Origin: Kutzneria sp044547355
Lineage (GTDB): Bacteria; Actinomycetota; Actinomycetes; Mycobacteriales; Pseudonocardiaceae
Assembly (NCBI RefSeq): GCF_044547355.1
Contig: NZ_JBIUAG010000016.1
Location: forward strand, 1 to 64,000
DNA length: 64,000 nt
Reading direction: 5' to 3'
Numbering within the stretch: position 1 is the stretch's first letter; the number at the start of each line of letters is the position of its first letter. Positions 1-18,944 of this stretch are shown piece after piece. The notes under the pieces are model-generated. The model did no database searches. It was given only the letters and a program-made list of their open reading frames with translations, and was not told the origin of the DNA. The position numbers and the translations under genes were made by a program.

Positions 1-62
1 AAAACCTCCGCCACAAACCGGGTCAACTCGTCATTGAGCGACTCCACCTGACCAAGATCCAC
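1..62 (-). CDS. Putative transposase, N-terminal 20 codons only (runs off left edge)
   Basis: A leftward reading frame opens with GTG at 62-60 and stays open to the edge, reading VDLGQVESLNDELTRF and onward. The only in-frame start is this GTG, because a stop lies just upstream at 74-72. The peptide resembles the N-terminus of actinobacterial IS701-type transposases, which often begin with a short helix containing DEL and FVAE. This rests on about 20 residues, so it is a tentative call. If right, an insertion sequence sits immediately beyond the 3' end of the PKS operon and could have removed genes there. No terminal inverted repeat can be verified from this side. Confidence 0.4.
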   Translation of the reverse strand, partial: MDLGQVESLNDELTRFVAEV

Positions 63-105
63 AGCACAAGATCAAACCACACTCCCTGACAAAGTACTGT
101 TCGGT

Positions 106-158
106 GTCATGAAGGGGCCCTTCCTCACGTTCAACGTCAGTATGGGGCCCTTCATGAC
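106..158. repeat. 53-bp near-perfect palindrome, GAAGGGGCCCTTC family
   Basis: Two 26-base arms (106-131 and 133-158) surround a single central base. Each contains GGGGCCCTTC, and the outer ends read GTCAT and ATGAC. There are about three mismatches. The same architecture recurs as a perfect copy at 42286-42338. It lies 26 bases beyond the stop codon of the last gene of the PKS operon, so the transcript would fold into a long hairpin acting as a terminator or 3' stabiliser. It has no U-tract. Confidence 0.8.
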
Positions 159-183
159 ATCAAAACCGCTGCTGAGGCGGGAG

Positions 184-1248
184 CTAGACCGGGGCGGCGA
201 CGTCGGTGGCCACCACGGTCACCGTGGGTGAGGGCTGCTGGCGGGACGGGATCAGGTGCAGGCGCTGGATGTCCTCGCCGCCGGCGACGGCGGACCGGCA
301 GGCGCAGTCCTGGTCGTCGAAGCCGGCGAACCGGTAGGCGATCTCCATCATGCGATTGCGGTCCGTGCGGCGGAAATCGGCGATCAGGTGCACGCCGGCC
401 CGGGCGGCCTGGTCGGTCAGCCAGGACAGGATGGTCGAGCCGGCGCCCCAGGTGACGACCCGGCAGGACGTGGCCAGCAGCTTGAGATGCCAGGCCGGAC
501 CCAACTTCTCCAACAGCACGATGCCGACGGCGCCGTGATCGCCGAAGCGGTCGGACATGGTGACGACGAGCACCTCGTGCCGGGGATCGGTCAGCAGGCC
601 CCGAAGTGTGCTGTCCGAGTAGTGCACGCCGGTGGCGTTCATCTGGCTGGTGCGCAGCGTGAGCTCTTCCAGCCGGGTCAACGCCTCCTCGCCGGCCGGG
701 TCGATGGTCATGCGCAGCTCCAGCGACCGCAGGAACTGCTCGTCCGGCCCGGTGAACTCGCTGCGGGCGGCGGTGCGCCGCTGCCCGGCCTGGTACATCT
801 GCCGCCGCCGCCGGGAATCCACCGTGATGGACGTTGGCGTGAACTCGGGAAGGTCCATAAGGGACAGTGCGTCCTCGGCCCGGTAGCACCGGACCTCGGG
901 TAGCGCGTAGGCGACCTCGGCCCGCTCGGCCGCCTGGTCGTCGACGAAGGCCACCGTGTCGAGGGCGAAGTTGAGCTCCTCGGCGATCTCCCGCACCGAC
1001 ACCGACTTCGCGCCCCAGCCGATCCGCGGGGTCAGGAAGTACTCGGCCACGCCCAGCTTCTCCAGCCGGGCCCAGGCCAGGTCGTGGTCGTTCTTGCTGG
1101 CCACGGCGTGCAGGATGCCCCGCCCGTCCAACTCGGCCAGAACCTCCTTGACGCCTTCGGCCAGTTCTACGTCGCCGTCCTCGAGGAGAGTGCCACGCCA
1201 GAGCGTGTTGTCCAGGTCCCACACCACGCACTTGACGACCTTGCTCAC
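184..1248 (-). CDS. fkbH-like: FkbH-like glyceryl-ACP synthase (HAD phosphatase/acyltransferase fusion)
   Basis: A 354-residue protein. The N-terminal half is a HAD-type phosphatase with the motif DLDNTLWRGTL near residue 10. The C-terminal half resembles the GNAT-like part of FkbH proteins (stretch WHLKLLATSCRVVTWGAG). In the FK520, ansamitocin and geldanamycin pathways this family takes 1,3-bisphosphoglycerate, dephosphorylates it and loads glyceryl onto a discrete ACP, the first step to hydroxy- or methoxymalonyl-ACP. The GTG start at 1248 overlaps the stop of the preceding dehydrogenase gene (GTGA), so it is translationally coupled; the longer upstream frame is rejected. The length fits the family. 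It is the last gene of the operon, 26 bases before a palindromic hairpin. Confidence 0.9.
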   Translation of the reverse strand: MSKVVKCVVWDLDNTLWRGTLLEDGDVELAEGVKEVLAELDGRGILHAVASKNDHDLAWARLEKLGVAEYFLTPRIGWGAKSVSVREIAEELNFALDTVAFVDDQAAERAEVAYALPEVRCYRAEDALSLMDLPEFTPTSITVDSRRRRQMYQAGQRRTAARSEFTGPDEQFLRSLELRMTIDPAGEEALTRLEELTLRTSQMNATGVHYSDSTLRGLLTDPRHEVLVVTMSDRFGDHGAVGIVLLEKLGPAWHLKLLATSCRVVTWGAGSTILSWLTDQAARAGVHLIADFRRTDRNRMMEIAYRFAGFDDQDCACRSAVAGGEDIQRLHLIPSRQQPSPTVTVVATDVAAPV

Positions 1249-2351
1249 GCGCGCTCCCCCTTCCGGCTGACGGCGTGCTGCGCCAGCAGCAGCCGGCACA
1301 GCTCGCTGCTGCCCTCGATGATCTCCATCAGCTTGGCGTCCCGATAAGCCCGTGCGACAACGTGCCCGTCCAGGCTGCCGGCCGAGGCCAGGACCTGCAC
1401 GGCGGTCGCCGCGCCGGCGGCGGCCTGGGTGGCGCTGACGTGCTTGGCCAGCACGGCGGCGGTCACCATCTCCGGCGATCCCTCGTCCCAGCACCGGCTC
1501 GCGTGCTCGCAAGCCCGCCGGGCCGTCTGCTCGGCCACGTACAGATCGGCCAGGTGTCCGGCGACGAGCTGGTGGCTGGCCAGCGGCTGGCCGAACTGCT
1601 CGCGCCTGGCGGCGTGCCCGGTCGCGGCGGCGAGGCAGGCGGCGAGGATGCCGACACAGCCCCAGGCCACCGACATCCGGCCGTACGCCAGCGCCGAGGT
1701 CACCAGCAGCGGCAGCGCCGCGCCGGCCCCGCCGAGCACGTTCTCGGCCGGCAAGCGAACGCTGTCAAGCCGGATGTTGGCGTGGCCGGCGGCCCGACAG
1801 CCCAGGGGATCGACGATCCGCTCGATGGTCACGCCCGGCGCATCGGCCGGCACCAGCGCGGCGGCGGCCCCGTCCTCGTACCGTCCAAACACGACAATCA
1901 CGTCGGCGTAGTGGGCGGCCGTCGTCCAAACCTTGTGTCCGTTGACCATCACCTCGTCACCGTCGGCGGTGATCGTCGTCTCCATGGCCGACAGGTCGCT
2001 GCCGGCATGGCGTTCGCTGAAACCGACGGCAGCGAGCGTGCCGGTGGCCAAGCGCCGCAGGTGATTCTCACGCTGGCGCCGGTCGCCCAGGCGTTGGATG
2101 GTCCAAGCGGCCATGCCCTGCGAGGTCATGACGCTGCGCAGGGAACTGCACAGCCGGCCGACCTCGGCGGTGAATTCGCCGTTCTCCCGGCTGCTCAACC
2201 CGAGTCCGCCGTGCTTGACCGGAACCTGCGCGCACAGCAGGCCGTTCTCGCCCAGCTTGAGCAGCACGTCCGCCGGCAGCAGGCCGGTGCGGTCCCACTC
2301 GTCGGCCCGGTCCCCGACCAGATCGCCGACCAGCGCGGCCCGATCAGTCAT
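1245..2351 (-). CDS. fkbI-like: Acyl-CoA dehydrogenase-type enzyme of hydroxymalonyl-ACP synthesis
   Basis: A 368-residue flavoprotein of the acyl-CoA dehydrogenase superfamily. The N-terminal helical domain contains CAQVPVKHGGLGLS, the middle beta domain carries FSERHAGSDLSAM, and the C-terminal helical domain ends with a stretch containing EIIEGSSELCRLLLAQ. In the FkbG-K pathway FkbI-type enzymes help oxidise ACP-bound glyceryl/hydroxyacyl groups towards hydroxymalonyl-ACP. The ATG start overlaps the end of the ACP gene by eight bases and the 3' end overlaps fkbH, so all four cassette proteins are made in step. Assignment to this pathway rather than fatty acid oxidation rests on the flanking discrete ACP and FkbH-like gene. 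Confidence 0.88.
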   Translation of the reverse strand: MTDRAALVGDLVGDRADEWDRTGLLPADVLLKLGENGLLCAQVPVKHGGLGLSSRENGEFTAEVGRLCSSLRSVMTSQGMAAWTIQRLGDRRQRENHLRRLATGTLAAVGFSERHAGSDLSAMETTITADGDEVMVNGHKVWTTAAHYADVIVVFGRYEDGAAAALVPADAPGVTIERIVDPLGCRAAGHANIRLDSVRLPAENVLGGAGAALPLLVTSALAYGRMSVAWGCVGILAACLAAATGHAARREQFGQPLASHQLVAGHLADLYVAEQTARRACEHASRCWDEGSPEMVTAAVLAKHVSATQAAAGAATAVQVLASAGSLDGHVVARAYRDAKLMEIIEGSSELCRLLLAQHAVSRKGERA

Positions 2352-2598
2352 CGGTCTCGAGCCGCAACCGGGCCACCAGCTCGGACATCGCCGTCACCGT
2401 GCGGAAGTTGGCCAGTTGCAGGTCCGGCCCCGCCACCTCGATGTCGAACGTGCTTTCCAGCTGCACCACCAGTTCCATGGCGAACAGCGAGGACAGCCCG
2501 CCCTCGGCGAACAGGTCCCGGTCCACGGTCCACTCCTGGCCGGTCCGCTCGCGCAGGAAGGCCAGCAGCTTGTCCTGGACCTCGGTGTTCGTGCTCAT
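2344..2598 (-). CDS. fkbJ-like: Discrete acyl carrier protein for the hydroxymalonyl extender unit
   Basis: An 84-residue free-standing ACP. The phosphopantetheine site lies in EGGLSSLFAMELV, with the carrier serine most likely Ser37 (the usual DSL reads SSL here, as in FkbJ-type carriers). It would carry glyceryl, then hydroxymalonyl groups built by the flanking FkbH-, FkbK- and FkbI-like enzymes. The start overlaps the stop of the dehydrogenase gene before it. In this cluster it is also the only free ACP near the isolated KS protein, which lacks both AT and ACP, so the two may work together directly; that is inference. Confidence 0.9.
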   Translation of the reverse strand: MSTNTEVQDKLLAFLRERTGQEWTVDRDLFAEGGLSSLFAMELVVQLESTFDIEVAGPDLQLANFRTVTAMSELVARLRLETDD

Positions 2599-3455
2599 GA
2601 CAGCGCGTCTCCGTACTCGTAGAAGCCACGTCCGGTCTTGCGGCCGAAGTGGCCGTCGCGGACCTTGGACAGCAACAGCTCGCAGGGCCGGCAGCTCTCG
2701 TCGCCGGTGCGTTCGTGCAGCACCCGCAGGGAGTCGACGAGGTTGTCGATGCCGATCAGGTCGGCCGTGCGCAGCGGGCCGGTGGGGTGGCCCAGGCAGC
2801 CCTGCATCAGGGCGTCCACTTCGGACACCGAGGCGGTGCCCTCCTGCACCACCCGGGCGGCGTTGTTGATCATCGGGTGGAGCAGCCGACTGGTCACGAA
2901 GCCGGGCGCGTCGCTGACGACGATCACCTTGCGCCGCCAGGACTCCAGCACTCGGACGGCGGCCTGTTCGGCGGCATCGCCGGTGCGGCGGCCGCGGGCC
3001 AGTTCGACCGTGCTGATCAGGTACGACGGGTTCATGAAGTGCACGCCGAGCAGGTCCTCGGGCCGGGCCACGGCGTCGGCCAGCTCGTCGATCGGGATTG
3101 AGGACGTGTTGGTCACCACCGGCGTGCCGGGCTTGACCGCGACCGCGACCCGTCCGAGCACCTCGGCCTTGAGGGCAGCGTCCTCGGTGATCGCCTCGAT
3201 CACGGCCAGCACCGGGCGGGCGGCAAGCGCCTCGGCCAGGTCGACGGACGTCGTCAGCTCGGCCGGCTTGACGCCTTCCGGCGCGGCGCCCATCAGCTGG
3301 GCCATGCGCTGGCCCTTGGCGATGGTCCGGCGGGCGGCGGTCAGCGCTTCCTCAGTCGTGTCAACGAGAGTCACGGGTGTGCCGTGCACCAGGGCGAGGG
3401 TGGCGATGCCCGTCCCCATCACGCCGGCCCCCAGGATCACCAGCGCGTCTGTCAT
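2595..3455 (-). CDS. fkbK-like: 3-hydroxyacyl-CoA dehydrogenase-type oxidase of hydroxymalonyl-ACP synthesis
   Basis: A 286-residue NAD-dependent dehydrogenase. An N-terminal Rossmann fold has the dinucleotide motif ILGAGVMGTGIA at residues 7-18. The central NTSSIPIDEL and HFMNPS motifs are typical of 3-hydroxybutyryl-CoA dehydrogenases, and the C-terminal helical domain ends GRKTGRGFYEYG. FkbK homologues oxidise glyceryl-ACP on the way to hydroxymalonyl-ACP. The ATG shares bases with the stop of the upstream KS gene (ATGA), tying expression of the extender cassette to the assembly line. A role in primary beta-oxidation is unlikely given the coupling on both sides. Confidence 0.9.
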   Translation of the reverse strand: MTDALVILGAGVMGTGIATLALVHGTPVTLVDTTEEALTAARRTIAKGQRMAQLMGAAPEGVKPAELTTSVDLAEALAARPVLAVIEAITEDAALKAEVLGRVAVAVKPGTPVVTNTSSIPIDELADAVARPEDLLGVHFMNPSYLISTVELARGRRTGDAAEQAAVRVLESWRRKVIVVSDAPGFVTSRLLHPMINNAARVVQEGTASVSEVDALMQGCLGHPTGPLRTADLIGIDNLVDSLRVLHERTGDESCRPCELLLSKVRDGHFGRKTGRGFYEYGDALS

Positions 3456-5145
3456 CGAGCCTCCTTCTCCAGCCAGAACCGTCGGCGCTGGAAGGCGTAC
3501 GTGGGCAAGGCCACGAGCCGCCCGTCGGATACGTCCATAGTGGAATCGTCAGTGCCGTGGCCGTCGGCCACGGCGGCCAGGCCGTTCAAGAGCGATGCGG
3601 TGTCCACACCGGACACTGTGGCCCGGTGGGCCAGCTTGGCCCGCCGGGACAGCGAATACGCCACGTCGACCGGGTCCAGGTCCTCGTGTTTGGTGCAGTG
3701 CTCCAGCAGCCGAGCCGCCTGCGCGCGCAACGCGTCGGGGGTGTGCCCGGACAGCGGCCAGACGATGGTCGTCGGGGCGGGCTTGGCCGGCGCTGGTTGC
3801 TCCGGCTCGGGTTGTTCCAGGAGCACGTGGGCCAAGGTGCCGTTGACGCCGAACGCCGACACCGCCGCCCGGCGCGGCTTTCCGGTGGCCGGCCAGGGTT
3901 CCGCCTCGGTGAGCAGTCGCAGCGCACCCTCGGACCAGTCCACCTGCGGGGTGGGTTGGTCGACGTGCAGGGTGCGGGGGAGCAGCCCGTGACGCATGGC
4001 CTGGACCATCTTGATCACGCCGCCGACCCCGGCCGCTGCCTGTGTGTGGCCGAAGTTCGACTTCATCGAGCCGACAAGCACCGGATTGGCCCGCTGCTGG
4101 CCGTAAATCGTCAGCAGCGCGTTGGCCTCGATCGGGTCGCCGACCGGGGTCGCCGTGCCGTGCGCCTCCACGGCGTCGACCTCGGCCGGCGTCAGGCCGG
4201 CGTCGGCCAGGGCGGCTCGGATCAGCCGCTCCTGGGACGGCCCGTTCGGCGCGGTGAAGCCGTTTCCGCTGCCACTCTGGGCCACCGCGCTGCCGCGCAC
4301 GATGGCCAACACCGGATGGCCGTTGCGCCGCGCGTCGGACAGCCGCTCGACCACCACGAGGCCGATGCCCTCGCCCAACCCCATGCCGTCGGCCGAGGCG
4401 GCGAACGACTTGCAGCGGGCGTCGGGGGACAGGGCGTCGTCGTAACGGGCGCTCTCCTCGAACATCTCCGTCGTCGCCATCACCGCCACCCCGCCGGCCA
4501 GGGCCAGTGAGCATTCGTTGCGGCGCAAGGCCTGTACGGCCAGGTGCAGAGCCACCAGCGACGAGGAGCAGGCCGTGTCCAGGGACATCGTCGGGCCCTC
4601 GAAGCCGTAGGTGTAGGCCAGCCGGCCGACCGCGATGCTGCCGGCGCTGCCGAAGTAGGTGTGCCCGGCCACCGGCGCCGGCCGGGGCAGCCGGTAGCTG
4701 TAGTCGTGGAAGATCACCCCGGCGTACACGCCGGTTCTGGTGCCGCGCAACGAGGCCGGGTCGATGCCGGCCCGCTCGAACGCCTCCCACGACGTCTCCA
4801 GCAGCAGCCGCTGCTGTGGATCGGCGGCCAGCGCCTCGTCGTCGGTCAGGCCGAAGAACTCCGGGTCGAAGTCGGCGACGTCGTGCAGGAAACCGCCGCC
4901 GGGCAGGCCTTCGGTGTGCCAACCCCGGTCGGCGGGCACGGCCCCGATGGCATCCCGGCCCTGGGCCACGAAATCCCAGAGCTCGTCCGGCGTCGTGACA
5001 CCGCCGGGGAACCGGCAGGCCATGCCGACGATGGCCACCGGTTCGTCCCGGCGCGAGGCCTGCTGCTTGAGCCGCTCGTTCTCCCGCATGGCCGCCCGCA
5101 GCGCGGCCGCCAGTCTGTCGACATCGACGCTCTTGGGATCAACGG

Positions 5146-5149
<4 letters not shown>
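3452..5149 (-). CDS. Stand-alone PKS ketosynthase with excised AT (KS, linkers, no AT, no ACP)
   Basis: A 565-residue protein. An N-terminal coiled-coil docking segment (1-33) is followed by a complete KS (about 35-450) with Cys194 in DTACSSS, His330 in EAHGTAT and His368 in NFGHTQ, all intact. After it come the KS-to-AT linker helix (about 462-530) and then directly the post-AT motif LPTYAFQRRRFWLE (548-561) and the stop. The roughly 300-residue AT is absent without a frameshift, and there is no KR, ACP or thioesterase. The GTG start overlaps the stop of PKS C (GTGA), and the end overlaps the fkbK-like gene. The KS is probably active and must use an extender held on a separate ACP. The hydroxymalonyl-ACP encoded two genes downstream is the obvious candidate (inference). 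It could also be a degenerate module remnant. Confidence 0.9.
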
Positions 5150-14414
<9,265 letters not shown>

Positions 14415-14418
<4 letters not shown>

Positions 14419-17400
14419 GAGATGCCGAACTCCTTGCTGAGCACGTCGAACACGTCCTCGTCGGCGGTCAACTCGTCGTCGGCGGACGGCCCGTCGTCGA
14501 GGGTTCGCAGCAGCGCCCGCAGCCGGGCCGCGACCTCGGTCCGGATCGCCCCGTCGGGTTCGGCGGCCGCGATCGTGGCCTGGAAGCGCTCCAGTTCCTG
14601 GAGAAGGTCCGTCGGCTGGTCCTCGGGGACGAGCTCGGAGACCAGGTGTTCGGCCAGCCGCGCCGGGGCCGCGTGGTCGAACGCCACCGTGACCGACAGC
14701 CGCAGGCCGGTCGCCGTGGTCAGGCGGTTGCGCAGCTCGACCGCGGTCAGCGAGTCGAAACCGATGTCCTTGAACGCCTGGTCGGCCCGGACGTCGTCGG
14801 GCGAGTCGTGGCCGAGCACCGCCGCGGCCTCGGTCCGGATCAGGGTCAGCACCGTGCGCAGCCGGTCGTCGGCCGACAGCGGCGCGAGACGCCCCCGTAG
14901 CCCGGGATCCGTTGTCTCCTCGACGTTTCCGTCGATCGCGCGGGCCGCTTCCGGGATCTCGGTGAGCAGCGGGCTCGGCCGCCGGGCGGTGAAGCTGGGG
15001 GCGAACCGGTCCCAGCGCACGTCGGCCACCGCCACGCAGGCCTCGCCCAGGGCAACGGCCTGTCGCAGGGCCAGGATGTTGAGCTCCGGGGCCATCGGCG
15101 GAAGTCCAACGGCGTCAAGCTGTTCCCGCTGCCCCGGGGCGGAGGCCATGCCGCCGCCGGCCCAGGAGCCCCAGGCCACCGAGGTCGCGGCCAGGCCCCG
15201 GGCGCGGCGGTTCTCGGCCAGCGCGTCGAGATGGGCGTTGGCGGCGGCGTAAGCGCCCTGCCCGCCCGCGCCCCACACGCTCGACAGCGAGGAGAACAGC
15301 ACGAAGGCGTCGAGTTCCTTGTCTCCCAACAGTTCGTCCAGGTGCGTGGCGCCGATGGCCTTGGACGCCATGGTCGCCGCGATGTCGTCGGCGGCCAGGT
15401 CGTTGATCGGCACGGCCTCGCCGATGCCGGCGGCGTGCACCACGGCGGTGAGCTCACCCGGCAGTTTTGCCAGCAGGGCTTGGAGTTCGTCCCGATTCGC
15501 GACGTCACAGGCGGTGATCGTGGCGGCGGCCCCGAGTTCGGCCTGAAGCTCGGCCGCGCCCGGGGCGTTCGGGCCGCGCCGGCTGGCCAGGACCACGTGC
15601 TCCGCGCCATCCCGCACCAGCCACCGGGCGATGTTCGCCCCGGCCGCGCCGGTGCCGCCGGTGACCAGCACCGTGCCGCGCGGCCGCCATTCGCCGACGG
15701 CACGGTCGGTGGGCAGCGGCGCGTGGCGCAGGCGTCGCACGAAGATGCCGGCCGGCCGGATCCGGATCTGGTCCTCGGGACCGGACAGCACCGCCGCCAG
15801 GCGTGCAGCGACGGCGTCGTCCACGTGTTCGGGCAGGTCGACGAGGCCGCCCCACCGCTGCGGGTGTTCCAGGCCGATGACCCGGCCGAGCCCCCAGACC
15901 TGGGCCAGCTCCGGCTTGGTCGCGGCCTCTCGGGTCAGACACCACAGTGGACGGTCGATGCCGGCATCGCCTAATGACTGGGTCAGAGTCAGCGTTCCCG
16001 CCAGCCCTAGCTCCGCCACCACGATGTTCACGTCCACACCGGACAGTGCCGCCGCCAGCTTCTCCCGGTTGGCGATCTCCAGGTCGATCACCCGCGCGCC
16101 TTGGGCGATGAGCCCCCGCCGCACGTCGTCGGAACCGGTGTCCGACACCAACAGCACCGTGCCCGGGTTGACCGGTGCGGGATCGGCGATGCCTTGCCAG
16201 TCGACCCGGTAGCGCCAGCGGTCCACTGTGGACACCGAAGCGTGGTTGAGTCGCGGGGCCTCCAGGAAGAACCGTCGGCGCTGGAACGGATAGGTGGGCA
16301 GGTCGACCCGGTTGCCCGGCGTCGGCCAGGTCACGTCCACGCCACGGACGTGCAGCTCGGCGGCGCTGGCCAGCATCCGGCGCGGGCCGTTGGTGTCGCG
16401 GTGCAGGGAGCCGACGGCGATCACGTCCCGGTCCAGGGCCTCGGCCGTCTGCTGCACCGCCACGGTCATCACCGGATGCGGGCTGACCTCGACGAACGTG
16501 CCGAAGCCTGCCTCGGTCAGCTGCTCGACCGCCGACCGGAACCACACCGTCTGGCGCAGGTTGCGGAACCAGTAGCCGGCGTCCATGGTCGGCCCGTCCA
16601 CCCACTGACGGTCTACAGTGGAGTAGATCGGCAGCTTCGGGGTCAGCGGCGTGACCGGGGCCAGCACCTCGGCCAACTCGGCCCGGATCTCCTCCACCTG
16701 GCCGGAATGGCCGGCGAAGTCCACTCCCGGCAGCTGCCACCGCATCAACTTGGCCTTGGACAACGCCTTGTTCAGCTTGGACAGCGACTCGGCGTCGCCG
16801 GCGACCGTCACGTTGGCCGGACCGTTGACGCCGGCGACCCACAGCCCCGCGTCCCAGCGGTCCGACAGCTCGCGGACCTGCTCCTCGGGCGCGAGCACGG
16901 TCTGCATCGTGCCGCGTCCGCGCAGGGCCAGCAGGGCCCGGCTGCGCAGCGCGACAATCCTGGCCGCATCGGACAAGGACAGCGCCCCGGCGACGTAGGC
17001 GGCGGCGATCTCGCCCTGCGAATGGCCGACCACGGCGTCGGGCCGCACGCCCAGCCACTCCCACATCTTGGTCAGCGCGGCCAGCATGGAGAACAGCACC
17101 GGCTGCACCACGTCGACCCGGTCCATCGACGGCGCACCGTCGGCGCCTCTGATCACGTCCAGCACCGACCAACCCGTCAGCGGCTGAAGCGCTTCGTTGC
17201 AGGCGGTCAGCTCGTCGCGGAAAACCTCGTTGGACGCCACCAGGTCCCGGCCCATGCCGGGCCATTGCGTGCCCTGGCCCGGATACACGAACACGATCCG
17301 GCCGGTGTCGCCGGCAATCCCGGGCGTGAGCCCGGACAGGCCTTCGGTGAGCTCTGCCCGAGTGTCGCCGATGACCACCGCGCGGCGCTCGAATCTGGCC

Positions 17401-18923
17401 CTGGCGGCCAGGGAATGCGCGATGTCGGCCGGGTCGGCGTCGACCGTGCGCAGCCGTGCGACCTGATCCTGGAACGCGGCCTCGGATCGGGCCGACAGCA
17501 CCCAGGTCATCGGCGTCGGCACGGCCCGGGCGGAAGTCTCCTCGGCCTGCGGCTGCTCCAGGATGATGTGGGCGTTGGTGCCGGAGATGCCGAACGCGGA
17601 GACGGCGGCCCGGCGCGGCCGGTCGGCCTCGGGCCAGGGCTGGTGCTCGGCCAACAGCTCGATGGACCCGGTGCTCCAGTCGACCTGGGGCGAGGGCGCG
17701 TCGATGTGCAGGGACTTCGGGAACGTCCCGTGCCGCATGGCCTGCGCCATCTTGATGACGCCGGCGACCCCGGCGGCGGCCTGGGTGTGGCCGATGTTGG
17801 ACTTGACCGAGCCCAGGCGCAGGGGACTGGCGCGCTGCTGGCCGTAGGTGGCCAACAACGCCGAAGCCTCGATGGGATCGCCGAGGGTGGTGCCGGTGCC
17901 GTGCGCCTCGACGACGTCGATGTCCGAAGTGGACAGACCGGCGTCGGCCAGGGCTTGGCGGATGACCTGTTGCTGGGCCAGGCCATTGGGCGCGGTCAGG
18001 CCGTTGGACGCGCCGTCCTGGTTGATGGCCGAGCCGCGGATCAGGGCGTGGACGGGATGGCCGTTGCGCCGGGCGTCGGAAAGCCGTTCCAGCACCAGCA
18101 TTCCCGCGCCCTCGCCCAGCCCGACCCCGTCGGCGGCCGCGGCGAAAGCCTTGCACCGGCCGTCCGGCGCGAGGCCGCGCTGCCGGCTGAACTCCAGGAA
18201 CGCGGTGGGCGTGAACATCAGCGTGACACCGCCGGCCAGGGCCAGCGAGCATTCGCCGCGACGCAAGGACTGCACGGCCAGATGCGCCGCCGTCAGCGAC
18301 GAGGAGCAGGCGGTGTCGACGCTGACCGCCGGCCCCTCCAAACCGAAGGTGTAGGACAGTCGGCCGGACAACACGGCGAAGGTGTTGACAGTGCCCAGAT
18401 AGCCCTCAAGCTCCGGCGGCGCGCCGGGCAGGCGGCTGGCGTAGTCCTGGTACGTGGCGCCGACGAACACGCCGGATCGACTGCCCCGCAACGAGGTCGG
18501 GTCGATGCCGGCCCGCTCCAGCGCCTCCCAGGCGATCTCCAGCGCCACCCGGTGCTGCGGGTCCATGGCCAGCGCCTCGCGGGGCGAGATGCCGAAGAAC
18601 TCCGCGTCGAAGTCGGCGGCGTCGTGCAGGAAACCGCCTTCCGTGCTGTAGGTGCGGCCGGGCTGGCTCGGGTCGGGGTCGTACAGGCCGGCCACGTCCC
18701 AGCCGCGATCGGTGGGGAAGCCGGACACGGCGTCCACACCGTCGGAGACGATCTGCCACAGTCGCTCCGGCGTGGCCGCCCCGCCGGGATAGCGACAGGC
18801 CATGCCCACGATCGCGATCGGCTCGCGGTCGGCCTCCTCCAGCTCGCGCACCCGCTCCCGGGCGCGGCGCAAGTCGGCCACGGCCCGGTTCAGGTAGTCG
18901 CGGAGCTTCTGTTCCTCATGCAT
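14415..18923 (-). CDS. Single-module type I PKS (KS-AT-KR-ACP)
   Basis: A 1502-residue protein. It has an N-terminal docking coil (1-33), KS (Cys206, EAHGTGT, NIGHTQ), AT with GHSQG (633-637) and FAGH at 736-739, KR, ACP (Ser1391 in GFDSLTAVEL) and an acidic C-terminal docking helix ending SKEFGIS. The KR has an intact TGGTGAAG loop, no LDD, Trp1217 eight residues before Tyr1225 and no His at -3, the A1 pattern giving an L-configured alcohol. The xAGH class of AT motif is associated with ethylmalonyl or other bulky extenders rather than malonyl (HAFH) or methylmalonyl (YASH), so substrate choice is open. It starts 21 bases after PKS A and overlaps the start of PKS C. Confidence 0.95.
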
Positions 18924-18944
18924 GGCGGGTCGCTCTCCAGTGCG

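Noticed and set aside
184..1512. Longer fkbH frame beginning at 1512
   Set aside because: The extra 88 residues overlap the dehydrogenase gene and lack family similarity; the GTG at 1248 gives the normal HAD start and a GTGA overlap.
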